DNA of 64,000 bases from contig NZ_JQMJ01000004.1 in assembly GCF_000744655.1 (NCBI RefSeq), positions 4,154,001 to 4,218,000 on the forward strand, written 5' to 3'. Every line of letters begins with the position of its first letter. Positions within the stretch are counted from its first letter, which is position 1. Positions 50,068 through 58,576 of the stretch are shown here, one piece after another. The stretch is from Streptacidiphilus rugosus AM-16. Lineage in GTDB: Bacteria; Actinomycetota; Actinomycetes; Streptomycetales; Streptomycetaceae. Both the position numbers and the translations under genes were made by a program. The notes under the pieces are model-generated. The model saw only the letters and a program-made list of their open reading frames with translations, was not told the origin of the DNA and did no database searches.

Positions 50068-51593
50068 ACGAGTCGACAGCCCAGGCACTCGACCCTCGGC
50101 GATGGCGGGCCCTGGCCTTCATCGGCCTGGCCCAGCTGATGGTCGTCCTCGACGGCACCATCGTGAACATCGCCCTCCCCTCCGCGCAGCACGACCTGGG
50201 CATCAGCGACGCGAACCGGCAGTGGGTCGTCACCGCGTACGCCCTGGCCTTCGGCGGACTGCTGCTCTTCGGCGGGCGCATAGCCGACCGCTGGGGCCGC
50301 CGCCGCGCCTTCGTCATCGGCCTGATCGGCTTCGCCGGCGCCTCTGCGCTCGGCGGCGCGGCGGTCAACACCGGCATGCTGCTCGGCGCCCGCGCCCTGC
50401 AGGGCGCGTTCGGCGCGATCCTCGCCCCGGCGGCGCTGTCGCTGCTGACCGTCATGTTCACCCAGCCCAAGGAGCGCGCCAAGGCGTTCGGCGTCTACGG
50501 CGCGATCTCCGGCGGCGGCGCGGCCATCGGCCTGATCCTCGGCGGCGCGCTCACCGAGTACGCGAGCTGGCGCTGGACGCTCTACGTCAACGTGATCATC
50601 GCGGTCGTCGCCGTGGCCGGCGCGATCTTCGAGATCAGGGAGCCCGAGGGCAGCCGCAACCCCAACCGCCTGGACATCCCCGGCATCCTGCTGGCCGGCG
50701 CCGGTCTCTCCTCCCTCGTCTACGGCTTCACCAAGGCGTCGACCGACGGCTGGTCCTCGACCACCACGCTCGGCTTCATCGCCGCCGCCCTGGTCCTGCT
50801 GGCCGGTTTCGTCCTCGTCCAGTCCCGGACCCGGGCTCCGCTGCTGCCGCTGCGCGTCGTGCTCGACCGCAACCGCGGTGGCGCGTACCTGACCATCGGC
50901 ATCGCCGTGGTCGGCATGTTCGGCGCGTTCCTGTTCCTGACCTACTACCTCCAGGTCGTCCTGGGCTACAGCCCGCTCAAGAGCGGCCTCGCGTTCCTGC
51001 CGATGGTCGTCGGCATGATGATCGGCGCCACGCAGGTCGCCGTCCGGCTGCTGCCAAAGGTCCCGACCCGGGCGCTGATGGTCCCCGGCGCGCTGATCGC
51101 CTCGGCGGCCATGCTGATCCTGACCCAGATCTCGGTCGGCGGCTCCTACGCGACCCACGTCCTGCCCGCCCTGCTCATGCTCGGCTTCGGCATGGGCCTG
51201 GTGTTCATGCCGGCGATGAACCTGGCGACCCGCGGCGTCAAGCCGCAGGACGCGGGCGTGGCCTCGGCGATGGTCAGCACCTCGCAGCAGATCGGCGGCG
51301 CGATCGGCACCTCGCTGCTGAGCACGATCGCCAACAACGCCACGACGAACTACGTGCACTCGCACGCCGCGCAGGTCCACTCGCAGGCGGCGGGCGCCCA
51401 GCTCAAGCTGGCCGCGATGGTCCACGGGTTCTCCACCGCGTACTGGATCGCCGCGGGCCTGCTGGCCCTGGCCGCCCTGTCGGCGGGCCTGCTGGTCAAC
51501 GCCAGGCCGCTGAACACCGACCACCACGGTGAGCACCACGGCGGCGACGCCGAGGTCGGCTCCGAGGACGCGGCCCCGGTCTTCGCCCACTGA
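50064..51593 (+). CDS. DHA2-family MFS drug exporter (14 helices)
   Basis: 509 residues. Fourteen membrane helices; motif C-type elements of DHA2: MVVLDGTIVNIALPSAQHDL in helix 1, GRIADRWGRRRAFVIGLIGF between helices 2-3, ARALQGAFGAILAPAALSLL in helix 4, and GPxxGG-like GAISGGGAAIGLILGGALTE in helix 5. The C-terminus carries a His/Glu-rich tail (DHHGEHHGGDAEVGSEDAAP). It should be a proton-driven multidrug efflux pump under the adjacent TetR. Confidence 0.93.
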   Translation: MNESTAQALDPRRWRALAFIGLAQLMVVLDGTIVNIALPSAQHDLGISDANRQWVVTAYALAFGGLLLFGGRIADRWGRRRAFVIGLIGFAGASALGGAAVNTGMLLGARALQGAFGAILAPAALSLLTVMFTQPKERAKAFGVYGAISGGGAAIGLILGGALTEYASWRWTLYVNVIIAVVAVAGAIFEIREPEGSRNPNRLDIPGILLAGAGLSSLVYGFTKASTDGWSSTTTLGFIAAALVLLAGFVLVQSRTRAPLLPLRVVLDRNRGGAYLTIGIAVVGMFGAFLFLTYYLQVVLGYSPLKSGLAFLPMVVGMMIGATQVAVRLLPKVPTRALMVPGALIASAAMLILTQISVGGSYATHVLPALLMLGFGMGLVFMPAMNLATRGVKPQDAGVASAMVSTSQQIGGAIGTSLLSTIANNATTNYVHSHAAQVHSQAAGAQLKLAAMVHGFSTAYWIAAGLLALAALSAGLLVNARPLNTDHHGEHHGGDAEVGSEDAAPVFAH

Positions 51594-51609
51594 CGGCACC
51601 CGCCCGAAC

Positions 51610-51648
51610 CGCCCGGCCGCGACGCGCACCCCGCGTCGCGGCCGGGCG
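51610..51648. terminator. Bidirectional hairpin, 17-bp stem
   Basis: GCCCGGCCGCGACGCG (51611-51626) and CGCGTCGCGGCCGGGC (51632-51647) with loop CACCC, plus one outer C-G pair. It separates the convergent MFS and BI-1 genes. Confidence 0.85.
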
Positions 51649-51651
51649 TCG

Positions 51652-52302
51652 TCAGTCCCGCCTGCCTCCGAAGATGTTCAGGAAGAACAGGAACACGTTG
51701 AGGATGTCCAGGAAGATCGACGCCGCCAGCAGCGGGGCGGAGGCGATGTTCTGCGAACGTCGCAGCCGCTGGAAGTCGAAGAGGGTGAACCCGGCGAAGA
51801 TGACCAGCCCGAGCACGCTGTAGATGAGCGACGCGTGCGGGATCCGCACGAAGATCGCCACAACGCCGAAGAGCAGCAGCGCCAGCAGTGCCCAGAAGCA
51901 GACCCTGGCCAGGCCGGACAGGTCGCGGTTGGTGGCGTAGCCGGCCGAGCCGAGCGCCCCGATGAACAGGGCGGTCGCACCACCGGCCTGCCACAGGGCC
52001 TGCGGATCGGTCGTCGCGTAGTAGACCAGCGTCGGCGCCATCGCGACGCCCATGAGCAGGCCGAACGCGCCGAGCAGCGCGACCGTCGCCTCCCGGGAGC
52101 GGGCGGCGGTGAAGCGCATCGCGATCAGCGCCGCGAAGGCGCCGAGAAAGGCGACGAAGCCCGCCCCATGGGTGAAGTCGCGCCCGACGTACGCGCCTAG
52201 GGCGAACAGCGCGGCGGTGGCCGCGACGAAGCTCATGGTGCGGGCGAACAGCGTGTTCGTCGAGACCGCCTGGCTGCGGCGGGCCGTTGTCGTGTCGTAC
52301 AT
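51652..52302 (-). CDS. Bax inhibitor-1/YccA-like membrane protein
   Basis: 216 residues with seven membrane helices in the BI-1 pattern: LFARTMSFVAATAALFALGA, AGFVAFLGAFAALIAMRFTA, TVALLGAFGLLMGVAMAPTL, GATALFIGALGSAGYATNRD, FWALLALLLFGVVAIFVRI, SLIYSVLGLVIFAGFTLFDF and SIFLDILNVFLFFLNIFG. BI-1/YccA proteins are calcium-leak channels or stress-survival proteins. A SigB-type promoter ends 9 bases before ATG 52302. Confidence 0.92.
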   Translation of the reverse strand: MYDTTTARRSQAVSTNTLFARTMSFVAATAALFALGAYVGRDFTHGAGFVAFLGAFAALIAMRFTAARSREATVALLGAFGLLMGVAMAPTLVYYATTDPQALWQAGGATALFIGALGSAGYATNRDLSGLARVCFWALLALLLFGVVAIFVRIPHASLIYSVLGLVIFAGFTLFDFQRLRRSQNIASAPLLAASIFLDILNVFLFFLNIFGGRRD

Positions 52303-52311
52303 GGTCCTGGT

Positions 52312-52335
52312 GTACCCACACGGGCCGGGGAATCC
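52312..52335 (-). promoter_or_regulatory. SigB-type promoter, GGAT-N14-GGGTAC
   Basis: Complement of 52332-52335 is GGAT; 14 bases later GGGTAC (complement of 52312-52317). ATG 52302 starts 9 bases after, so the mRNA would be leaderless. Confidence 0.6.
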
Positions 52336-52388
52336 CCAGGTCTCAGCCAGTTACCCCGAACAGCGGCCCGCCGCGCCGCGCGACGGCC

Positions 52389-53126
52389 TCAGAGGTCGAT
52401 CACGCGGTTCAGCACGTCCCGGTACTGCTGCAGCACGACGCGGAGCTGCTCGGTCGAGGTGCCCGTGTCCACGGCGGCGCTGCCCGGTCCGAGCGCCTGC
52501 CACTGGCCCCTGACCTCGGCGTTGCGGGCCAGCAGAGCCTCGGCGACGCGCCGGGTGGCGCGCACCACGACCGCGTCGGCCCGCTCGGCCGCCTGGCGTG
52601 GGTCGTCGACGAAGTCGTACTGCACCTGCTGCCAGTCGTCGCGCAGGCGCTGCGCGACCTGCGGTTCCAGGACCGGGGACCGGTGCGGACCCGCGTGCGC
52701 CCTGGGCGCCACGGATGCCGCAGCCGCGTCGACCGGCGGCAGGACGGGTTCCGCCGGGGATTCCGGGGCGTCCGACATGTCCGGCGGAACCGGCGCGTCG
52801 TCCGTGTCGGCCGCCCCCGGCACGTCCGGCGGACCGACCGTGTCCGGGACGCCCTGTACCTCCGGCACGTCCGGGGGACCGACCGTGTCCGGGGCCTCGT
52901 GTACCGCGGGGATCTCCCGGGCGTCCCGCGCTGCCGGTACCTCCGACGCCGTCGGCGGCTCATGAGTCGCCGGGGCCGCCTGGGCGACTGATTCGTCGTC
53001 CGGGCCCTTCTCGTGCGGGCGCTCCCGGTCCGGGGTCTCCGGGTCGGGGCGCTGCGAGCGGGCGAACGCACCGTCCACCCGGACGCCGTAGCCGACCTGC
53101 TTCTCCAGGCTGTTCCTCTCGCTCAC
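52389..53126 (-). CDS. Acidic Pro-rich protein of unknown function, coupled to a membrane-anchored partner
   Basis: 245 residues. Residues 1-55 polar; about 56-135 a disordered Pro/Ala/Asp region containing two nearly identical DTVGPPDVP units, encoded by a 45-base DNA repeat (about 52818-52893). The C-terminal 105 residues are helical (VAQRLRDDWQQVQYDFVDDP, ADAVVVRATRRVAEALLARN, LRVVLQQYRDVLNRVIDL) and resemble the C-terminal half of its upstream neighbour (QVRSRWRGLQRQFVDAPAAV), so the two share a domain. GTG 53126 overlaps the neighbour's stop (GTGA). Function unknown. Confidence 0.7.
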   Translation of the reverse strand: MSERNSLEKQVGYGVRVDGAFARSQRPDPETPDRERPHEKGPDDESVAQAAPATHEPPTASEVPAARDAREIPAVHEAPDTVGPPDVPEVQGVPDTVGPPDVPGAADTDDAPVPPDMSDAPESPAEPVLPPVDAAAASVAPRAHAGPHRSPVLEPQVAQRLRDDWQQVQYDFVDDPRQAAERADAVVVRATRRVAEALLARNAEVRGQWQALGPGSAAVDTGTSTEQLRVVLQQYRDVLNRVIDL

Positions 53127-53728
53127 CGTGCCCTCCCACTCGTCAGCCGGGACTCGTCGTCGCGTTCGGCGCGGTCGGTGCGTTCGACGCGGGGCAGATC
53201 CTCCGCCGTGAGCAGCAGCTCGCACACGCTCCTGGCGCTCAGGAAGCCCTCGCGCAGTTCCTCGGTCGACGCCGTGCCGCCGTCCGCGCGCGCCGCGACC
53301 CCGTGTGCCTGCTGGTAGCGCCGTAGCACCTCTTCGCCGCGGAACCGCAGGACGGCCTGACGGTCCTCGCGGTCGGCGGGCAGGCCCATGTCGTCGAGCA
53401 GTTCCTCCAGTGCCTCCACCGCGCACCCCAGCACCGCGGCAGGCGCGTCGACGAACTGCCGCTGCAGACCGCGCCATCGCGAGCGCACCTGTTCCGCCCC
53501 GGCCGCGTCGGGCGCCCGGAGGGGGACGGCGTCCAGACGCCGCTCACGCTCGCGCAGCGCCCGCTCCGCCCGCCTGGCGTTTCCCTGATGGGCAGTCAAC
53601 GCCGTTTCGTACTCCGCCCCGAAACGCTCCCTCAGCCGCCGGGATCCGCTCCTCGACCGGACGGTCACGACCGCACAGATCGCCACGGCGACGACGGCCA
53701 CCAGGGCGACGACCCACTGAACCGGCAT
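53123..53728 (-). CDS. Membrane-anchored helical protein, SigB-type promoter
   Basis: 201 residues. One N-terminal membrane helix (VQWVVALVAVVAVAICAVVT), a basic stretch, then cytoplasmic helices including EYETALTAHQGNARRAERAL and the domain QVRSRWRGLQRQFVDAPAAV, CAVEALEELLDDMGLPADRE shared with the next gene. The two probably interact. Function unknown. The promoter at 53837 is about 105 bases upstream; ATG 53728 has GGGAGA upstream. Confidence 0.7.
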   Translation of the reverse strand: MPVQWVVALVAVVAVAICAVVTVRSRSGSRRLRERFGAEYETALTAHQGNARRAERALRERERRLDAVPLRAPDAAGAEQVRSRWRGLQRQFVDAPAAVLGCAVEALEELLDDMGLPADREDRQAVLRFRGEEVLRRYQQAHGVAARADGGTASTEELREGFLSARSVCELLLTAEDLPRVERTDRAERDDESRLTSGRAR

Positions 53729-53836
53729 GTCACACTCTCCCTTCGAGGGCGGCTGTGACCCGCTCGGGACCCCGGAGCCCGCGGCCCCCCGCCGGCCCCC
53801 TCGCCGCTCCCCACGCAACGTGTCGACCGCGGGCGT

Positions 53837-53861
53837 CTACCCCGCCGCGCCGCGGCTACGC
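53837..53861 (-). promoter_or_regulatory. SigB-type promoter, GCGT-N15-GGGTAG
   Basis: Complement of 53858-53861 is GCGT; 15 bases later GGGTAG (complement of 53837-53842), followed by ACGCC. It drives the two-gene unit at 52389-53728. Confidence 0.6.
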
Positions 53862-53904
53862 GAGCGGCGGGAGCGCCCGATCCCCGCCCGATCCCTGCCC
53901 GGCC

Positions 53905-53929
53905 GCTTGAACGGGCGCGAGCCGGGTAG
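53905..53929 (+). promoter_or_regulatory. Possible SigB-type promoter, GCTT-N15-GGGTAG
   Basis: GCTT (53905-53908), 15 bases, GGGTAG (53924-53929). The following bases TGGAA do not match the NCGC extension. Leader of about 90 bases to the lipoprotein at 54027. Confidence 0.4.
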
Positions 53930-54026
53930 TGGAACGGATGGCGAAGGGAGGGCCGGGGCCCGCTCGCGGGCGGTTCCGGTGCGGGGGTCATGTCCGTGGG
54001 CCCGAAGCTCCTAGGCGGTGAGCGCC

Positions 54027-54626
54027 ATGACAGCGCCCGGTGGTCACATCCTCGCAGTCGGCGCGGCAGCAGGGCTGCTGATGCTCGCGGCGGCCTGCGG
54101 CAGCAGTTCGACGAACAACTCCTCCCCCACTCCGAGCGCGCCGCCCGGCACCAGCGCCCCCGCGACCTCGGCCGCGTCGGGACCGGCGTCACCCGCCGGC
54201 ACCGGCGGGGCGGTCGCCGCGGCCTGCGGCACCGGGACTGCTCCGCGGGTCGGCGGATCGGGACCGAGTGACCCCACGGGCGCCGCCAAGGCCGTCGCCA
54301 CCAACTACGCGACCTTCTTCAACGCGGCCACCCCCGCCGCCCAGCGGGTCGCGCTGCTGGAGAACGGCGCCGCCTACGCGCCGGTCCTGCAGGGCTTCGC
54401 CGGAAACCCGCTGGCTTCCAAGGCGACCGTCACCGTCACCGCCGTCGACTTCACCGGTCCCACCACCGCCACCGTCACCTTCGACCTCTGCGAGAGCGGC
54501 GCTCCGGCGCTGTCAGGATCCTCGGGAAAGGCCGTCCTCGAGGGCGGCGTCTGGAAGGTCTCCGACACCACGCTCTGCGCGCTGGTCCAGCTCTCCGGCA
54601 ACGGCACTCCCGCACGCTGCGGCTGA
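54027..54626 (+). CDS. Lipoprotein, MTB12-like fold
   Basis: 199 residues. Signal peptide ending in lipobox LAAAC (Cys at about 24), Ser/Pro/Ala/Thr linker to residue 75, then a compact domain: AAKAVATNYATFFNAATPAA, QRVALLENGAAYAPVLQGFA, VTVTAVDFTGPTTATVTFDL and GVWKVSDTTLCALVQLSGNG. The NTF2/SnoaL-like low-molecular-weight antigen layout (as in mycobacterial MTB12) fits. GTG 54018 in the same frame is an alternative start. Function unknown; surface-exposed. Confidence 0.75.
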   Translation: MTAPGGHILAVGAAAGLLMLAAACGSSSTNNSSPTPSAPPGTSAPATSAASGPASPAGTGGAVAAACGTGTAPRVGGSGPSDPTGAAKAVATNYATFFNAATPAAQRVALLENGAAYAPVLQGFAGNPLASKATVTVTAVDFTGPTTATVTFDLCESGAPALSGSSGKAVLEGGVWKVSDTTLCALVQLSGNGTPARCG

Positions 54627-54704
54627 GCCGGCGTCCGCAGGAATGACGCGCCCCTTCCGGGGCAGGCGCGGAGCGTCACCAGCCGAATACGACCAGGAAT
54701 CGTC

Positions 54705-55193
54705 ATGCGAGTATCTCCGCCTTCCCGACCGCCGGGGTCCCGCCCCGTGCCGAACCCCTCCCCCAGCTCCCACCACTACCGCATCGTCTTCGCCGAGCGC
54801 GGCGACGCCGTCTGCGTCCCGATCGGCATCGACTTCGTGCGCCGGGCGCTCACCGAGTGCCGGGACGAGGTGCACCCCACCGGAGCGGACAGCGCCCCGC
54901 CGGACGCGGACGCGCTGCTGGTGGCCGGGGAACTGCTGGCCAACGCCCACAACCACGCCGGCGGGCCGTGCAGCCTGGACCTCGACTGCGCCCAGGGGCG
55001 CCTGCGCATCCAGGTGACCGACCGCAGTCCGGAGCGACCGCACCCGGTGCTGCCGCACCGGGCGGAGCGCATCGGCGGACACGGCCTCTACATCGTCGAC
55101 CGGCTCAGCGCGTCCTGGGGCTCCACGCCGGCGTCCGGCGGCAAGACGGTCTGGGCGGAGCTCTCCGCGTTTACCGGGTCCGAGCGCGGTTAG
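54705..55193 (+). CDS. RsbW-like anti-sigma serine kinase (HATPase_c_2)
   Basis: 162 residues. GHKL ATPase fold: VPIGIDFVRRALTECRDEVH, N-box ALLVAGELLANAHNHAGGPC, QVTDRSPERPHPV and G2 motif GGHGLYIVDRLSASWGSTPA. It should bind a SigB-type sigma factor and phosphorylate STAS antagonists. A Pro/Ser-rich N-terminus of about 23 residues precedes the domain. ATG 54705 has AGGA 6 bases upstream. Cognate partners in the window: sigma at 32461, STAS at 1428, 2381, 39032 and 47951. Confidence 0.9.
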   Translation: MRVSPPSRPPGSRPVPNPSPSSHHYRIVFAERGDAVCVPIGIDFVRRALTECRDEVHPTGADSAPPDADALLVAGELLANAHNHAGGPCSLDLDCAQGRLRIQVTDRSPERPHPVLPHRAERIGGHGLYIVDRLSASWGSTPASGGKTVWAELSAFTGSERG

Positions 55194-55202
55194 CCGCGCG
55201 CC

Positions 55203-55835
55203 ATGGACACCCCACTCGTCAACGCGAGCCCGGCGGCGGATCCCGGATCCGCACCGCTGGGCCGGGCCCTGGACGCGCTCGGAACGCTCGAGCGACTCGA
55301 CGCCGTCGCCGCACCGCTGGCCTCGGCGATCCGCTCCCTCCCCGTCGGCGACGCGCGCGACGCGCTGCGCGGAACGTGGCTGGGACATCCGCTGCATCCG
55401 GCCCTGGTCCAGGTGCCGATCGGCTGCTGGACCAGCGCGGCGGTGCTGGACCTGGTGCCGCACGAGGGCCGGGCCGCGACCGGCCTGGTCGCCCTCGGGC
55501 TGCTCGGCGCCGTGCCCAGCAACGCGGCCGGCTGGGTCGACTGGGCCGAGCTGCCCCCGGCGCAGCAGCGCACCGGCCTGGTCCACGCGGCCTCGAACGT
55601 CACCGCGATCCTGCTGTACTCGGCCTCCCTGCTCGCCCGGCTGCGCGGGCACGGCTTCCGCGGCCGGGCCCTGGGCTGGGCGGGCCTGACCGTGGCCACG
55701 GTCGGCGGGATCATCGGCGGCCATCTCGCGCACGCGACGTTCCCCGACGCCGCGGCCGATCCGGACACGGCCGGCCGGGCTTCCGCGGACGGACGCCTCC
55801 GCGACGCCTCAGTCCCCGCGTCCGGCGCCGCGTGA
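55203..55835 (+). CDS. DUF2231-family membrane protein
   Basis: 210 residues. DUF2231 signature DALRGTWLGHPLHPALVQVP, IGCWTSAAVLDLVP, then four membrane helices (LVALGLLGAVPSNAAGWVDW, GLVHAASNVTAILLYSASLL, LGWAGLTVATVGGIIGGHLA). Conserved His in GHPLHP and GHLAH may bind heme or metal. The N-terminal 50 residues are soluble. It follows the RsbW-like gene by 9 bases, in a likely operon, and overlaps the convergent gene at 55809 by 27 bases. Confidence 0.85.
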   Translation: MDTPLVNASPAADPGSAPLGRALDALGTLERLDAVAAPLASAIRSLPVGDARDALRGTWLGHPLHPALVQVPIGCWTSAAVLDLVPHEGRAATGLVALGLLGAVPSNAAGWVDWAELPPAQQRTGLVHAASNVTAILLYSASLLARLRGHGFRGRALGWAGLTVATVGGIIGGHLAHATFPDAAADPDTAGRASADGRLRDASVPASGAA

Positions 55836-56108
55836 GGGCACTCCGCGCCGGGCACGGCCGGGGCTCCACGAGTCCGCCCAGGCCGGCAGGGACGCGCTGA
55901 GCACCGCGTACTGGGCCCAGCATTCGGGGCAGCGCAGGTCGAGGTCGACGTCCCAGCAGTCGGCGATCGGCCTGACCTCGGCCACCGGCTCCGTCAGCCG
56001 CCGGCACAGCCCGGTCAGACGGTGGGCGGGCACGACGTGCCACCGCCTGACCGCCCGCCCCGGATTCGCGGGCCGGTGTTCGGCCCGGAGCTGGTAGCCA
56101 CCTCGCAT
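55809..56108 (-). CDS. Small His/Cys protein (H-x-GLC ... CPEC family)
   Basis: 99 residues: MRGGYQLRAEHRPANPGRAV, RRWHVVPAHRLTGLCRRLTE, ADCWDVDLDLRCPECWAQYA. WHVVPAHRLTGLC and CPEC repeat the arrangement at 998, 4281 and 36169, making four members in 64 kb. A third Cys in ADCW is extra. Soluble, probable metal binding, unknown role. ATG 56108 follows GAGGAGGG. Confidence 0.7.
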   Translation of the reverse strand: MRGGYQLRAEHRPANPGRAVRRWHVVPAHRLTGLCRRLTEPVAEVRPIADCWDVDLDLRCPECWAQYAVLSASLPAWADSWSPGRARRGVPSRGAGRGD

Positions 56109-56208
56109 CACGCCCTCCTCGACAGCTCCGCCCCACACCGGACCGGGCGCTGCACCTCGCGTCTGACCGCGCCGCGCCCCGCCCAAACCCGGCCGGACGG
56201 ACCTGGTC

Positions 56209-56254
56209 GGCCCGGCGATCCGCGCGGCCCCACGCGCGCGCGGATCGCCGGGCC
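56209..56254. terminator. Strong hairpin, 18-bp stem
   Basis: GGCCCGGCGATCCGCGCG (56209-56226) and CGCGCGGATCGCCGGGCC (56237-56254), loop of 10. It follows the stop of the tauD-like gene (56264) and ends the sulfur operon. Confidence 0.85.
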
Positions 56255-56263
56255 TTCGGTGCG

Positions 56264-57172
56264 TCAGGCGGCGGCCGGGGTGTAGTGCGCGGCCTCGTCG
56301 CCCTCGATGACGTGGCTGCGCGCACCGTCGACGGAGACCGGGACGTCACCGGCCACGGTGACGCGGTGGAGCAGGCGGGGCAGGTCGCCGTAGTCGTCCG
56401 GCGCGTAGTGCTGGGTGGCGCGGTTGTCGAAGAGCACCAGGTCGCCGGGGTTCCACGCGATCCTGACGACGTTCTCCGGCCGGGTCACGTAGGCCTGCAG
56501 CAGGCGCAGCAGGTCACGGGAGTCCGAGGGCCCGAAGCCGACGAGGCTGCGGGCGAAGCCGCCGATGAACAGACCGCGCTCACCGGTCTCGGGGTGCACC
56601 CTCACGACCGGGTGGGCGGTCTGGTACTTCCGCGAGACGAACTGCCGGCGCCGCTCGGCGGCCTTGTCGTCCCTGGGGGCCGCGTAGTCGTAGTCGTTGG
56701 TGTGGACGGCCCACAGGCGGTCGGCGAACTCGCGCAGCGACTCGGGCAGATCGCGGTAGGCGGTCTGGGAGTTGGCGATCAGGGTGTTGCCGCCGTAGGG
56801 CGGCACCACCAGGGCGCGCAGGGTCGACGCCTTCGGCGGGGTGCGCACGAAGGTGACGTCGGTGTGCCACTGGTTGGCGCGCACCCCCTCGTCGCCGTCG
56901 ACGGGCAGGATGTGCGGCTGTCCGTCCACGGCGGGGACGGTCGGGTGCGCGGTGGTCAGCTCGCCGAAGAGCGAGGCGAAGCGCAACTGACCGGCGTCGT
57001 CCAGGTGCTGACCCCGGAAGACCAGGGCCTTGTGCTCCAGGAGCGCGGTGTTGATGTCGGCGACGAGCGCCGCGTCGGGCGTGCCGTCGAATTCCTCGGC
57101 GAGGTCGACGCCGGTGATCTCGGCGCCGATCCGGCCGCCGATCCTGCGGACGTCGAATCCGGTGTTGGACAT
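56264..57172 (-). CDS. TauD/TfdA-family Fe(II)/2-oxoglutarate dioxygenase
   Basis: 302 residues. The iron triad fits TauD: His103-x-Asp105 in QWHTDVTFV and His255 in RATQHYAPDDYG; Arg270 in LLHRVTVAGD would bind 2-oxoglutarate. It probably oxidises a sulfonate or sulfate ester carbon to release sulfite, as taurine dioxygenase does. It is the last gene of the sulfur operon, 53 bases after the flavin monooxygenase. ATG 57172 has GGAAGGAA upstream. Exact substrate (taurine, alkyl sulfate or other) not determinable. Confidence 0.92.
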   Translation of the reverse strand: MSNTGFDVRRIGGRIGAEITGVDLAEEFDGTPDAALVADINTALLEHKALVFRGQHLDDAGQLRFASLFGELTTAHPTVPAVDGQPHILPVDGDEGVRANQWHTDVTFVRTPPKASTLRALVVPPYGGNTLIANSQTAYRDLPESLREFADRLWAVHTNDYDYAAPRDDKAAERRRQFVSRKYQTAHPVVRVHPETGERGLFIGGFARSLVGFGPSDSRDLLRLLQAYVTRPENVVRIAWNPGDLVLFDNRATQHYAPDDYGDLPRLLHRVTVAGDVPVSVDGARSHVIEGDEAAHYTPAAA

Positions 57173-57225
57173 GGTGGTTCCTTCCGTTCGAGGTGCGGGT
57201 TGACGGGTGGTCGTGACCGACCGGC

Positions 57226-58569
57226 TCAGGTGGTGACCGCGAGCCGGTTGGCGGGGCGCGGCAGGCCGTAGTGCTCCCGGAGGGTGCGGCCGGTGTACTC
57301 GGTGCGGAAGAGCCCGCGACGCTGCAGGATCGGCACGACCTGGTCGACGAAGTCCTCCAGGCCGCCGGGCAGGATCGGCGGCATGATGTTGAAGCCGTCG
57401 GCCGCGCCCTGCTCGAACCACTCCTGCAGCTGGTCGGCGATCTGCTCGGGGGTGCCCGCGTAGACGCGGTGGCCGCGACCGCCGCCGAGGCGGGCGACGA
57501 GCTGGCGCAGGGTCAGTCCCTCGCCGCGTCCGAGCTCGGCGACCAGGGTGAAGCGGCTCTTGTTGCCGTTGATGTCCCGTTCCTCGGGCAGGTCGGGCAG
57601 CGGGCCGTCCAGGGGAAGGCCGGTCAGGTCGACCCCGAGCATGCCGGACAGCTGCGCCAGCCCGTACTCCACCACCTGGAGGTCGGTCAGCTCCTGCAGC
57701 AGCGCCTGCGCCTCGGCCTCGGTGCCGCCGATGACCGGGCAGATCCCGGGCAGCACCAGCAGCTCGTCGGCGCTGCGGCCGTAGGCGGCCAGCCTCGACT
57801 TGAGGTCGCGGTAGAACGCCTGCCCGTCCGCCAGGGTCTGCTGCGCGGTGAAGACCGCCTCGGCGTGGCGGGCGGCGAACTCCTTGCCGTCCTCGGACGA
57901 TCCGGCCTGCACCAGCAGCGGGTAACCCTGCGGGGAGCGCGGCACGTTGAGCGGGCCGCGGACCTGGAAGTGCTCCCCGCGGTGCTCGATGGGCCGGACC
58001 TTGTCGGTGTCGGCGTAGACGCCTGCCTCCCGGTCCAGGATCCTGGCGTCGTCCTCCCAGCTGTCCCACAGCTTGGTGGCGACCTCGAGGAACTCCGCGG
58101 CGCGTTCGTAGCGGGCGCGGTGCTCCAGGTGCTCGTCCCGGTTGAAGTTGCGGGCCTCGTCCACCGACCCCGAGGTGACGATGTTCCAGCCCGCCCGGCC
58201 GCCGCTGATGTGGTCCAGGGACGCGAACTTCCGCGCGGTGTGGAACGGTTCGTTGAAGGTGGTGGAGACGGTGGCGATCAGGCCGACGTGCTCGGTGACC
58301 GCCGCGAGGGCGGAGAGCAACGTGAGCGGTTCGAAGCCGCCCAGGGCGTTGTGCCTGACCTTGCCCCACAGGGCCAGGCCGTCGGCCAGGAAGACCGAGT
58401 CCAGCCGGCCGCGTTCGGCGGTGCGGACCAGGTCCTGCCAGTAGCGCAGCTCGGTGGCGTCCTGGGGACGGGAGCGGGGGTGACGCCAGGCGGCGTCGTG
58501 GTGGCCGGCGTTCATCAGGAACGCGTTCAGATGGAGCTGTCGGCCGTTTCGGTGGTCGGCGGAAGTCAT
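57226..58569 (-). CDS. Flavin-dependent monooxygenase, NtaA/SnaA/DszA family
   Basis: 447 residues, bacterial-luciferase-like TIM barrel: LHLNAFLMNAGHHDAAWRHP at the start, DSVFLADGLALWGKVRHNAL, TVSTTFNEPFHTARKFASLD, HISGGRAGWNIVTSGS and RVFGTPEQIADQLQEWFEQG-type end (here YAGTPEQIADQLQEWFEQGA). It uses reduced FMN from a separate reductase, supplied by the gene at 61407, to attack C-S or C-N compounds. Linked to ABC genes of SsuA-type and to TauD, it most likely desulfonates organosulfur compounds. Confidence 0.9.
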   Translation of the reverse strand: MTSADHRNGRQLHLNAFLMNAGHHDAAWRHPRSRPQDATELRYWQDLVRTAERGRLDSVFLADGLALWGKVRHNALGGFEPLTLLSALAAVTEHVGLIATVSTTFNEPFHTARKFASLDHISGGRAGWNIVTSGSVDEARNFNRDEHLEHRARYERAAEFLEVATKLWDSWEDDARILDREAGVYADTDKVRPIEHRGEHFQVRGPLNVPRSPQGYPLLVQAGSSEDGKEFAARHAEAVFTAQQTLADGQAFYRDLKSRLAAYGRSADELLVLPGICPVIGGTEAEAQALLQELTDLQVVEYGLAQLSGMLGVDLTGLPLDGPLPDLPEERDINGNKSRFTLVAELGRGEGLTLRQLVARLGGGRGHRVYAGTPEQIADQLQEWFEQGAADGFNIMPPILPGGLEDFVDQVVPILQRRGLFRTEYTGRTLREHYGLPRPANRLAVTT

Positions 58570-58576
58570 GGTGTCC

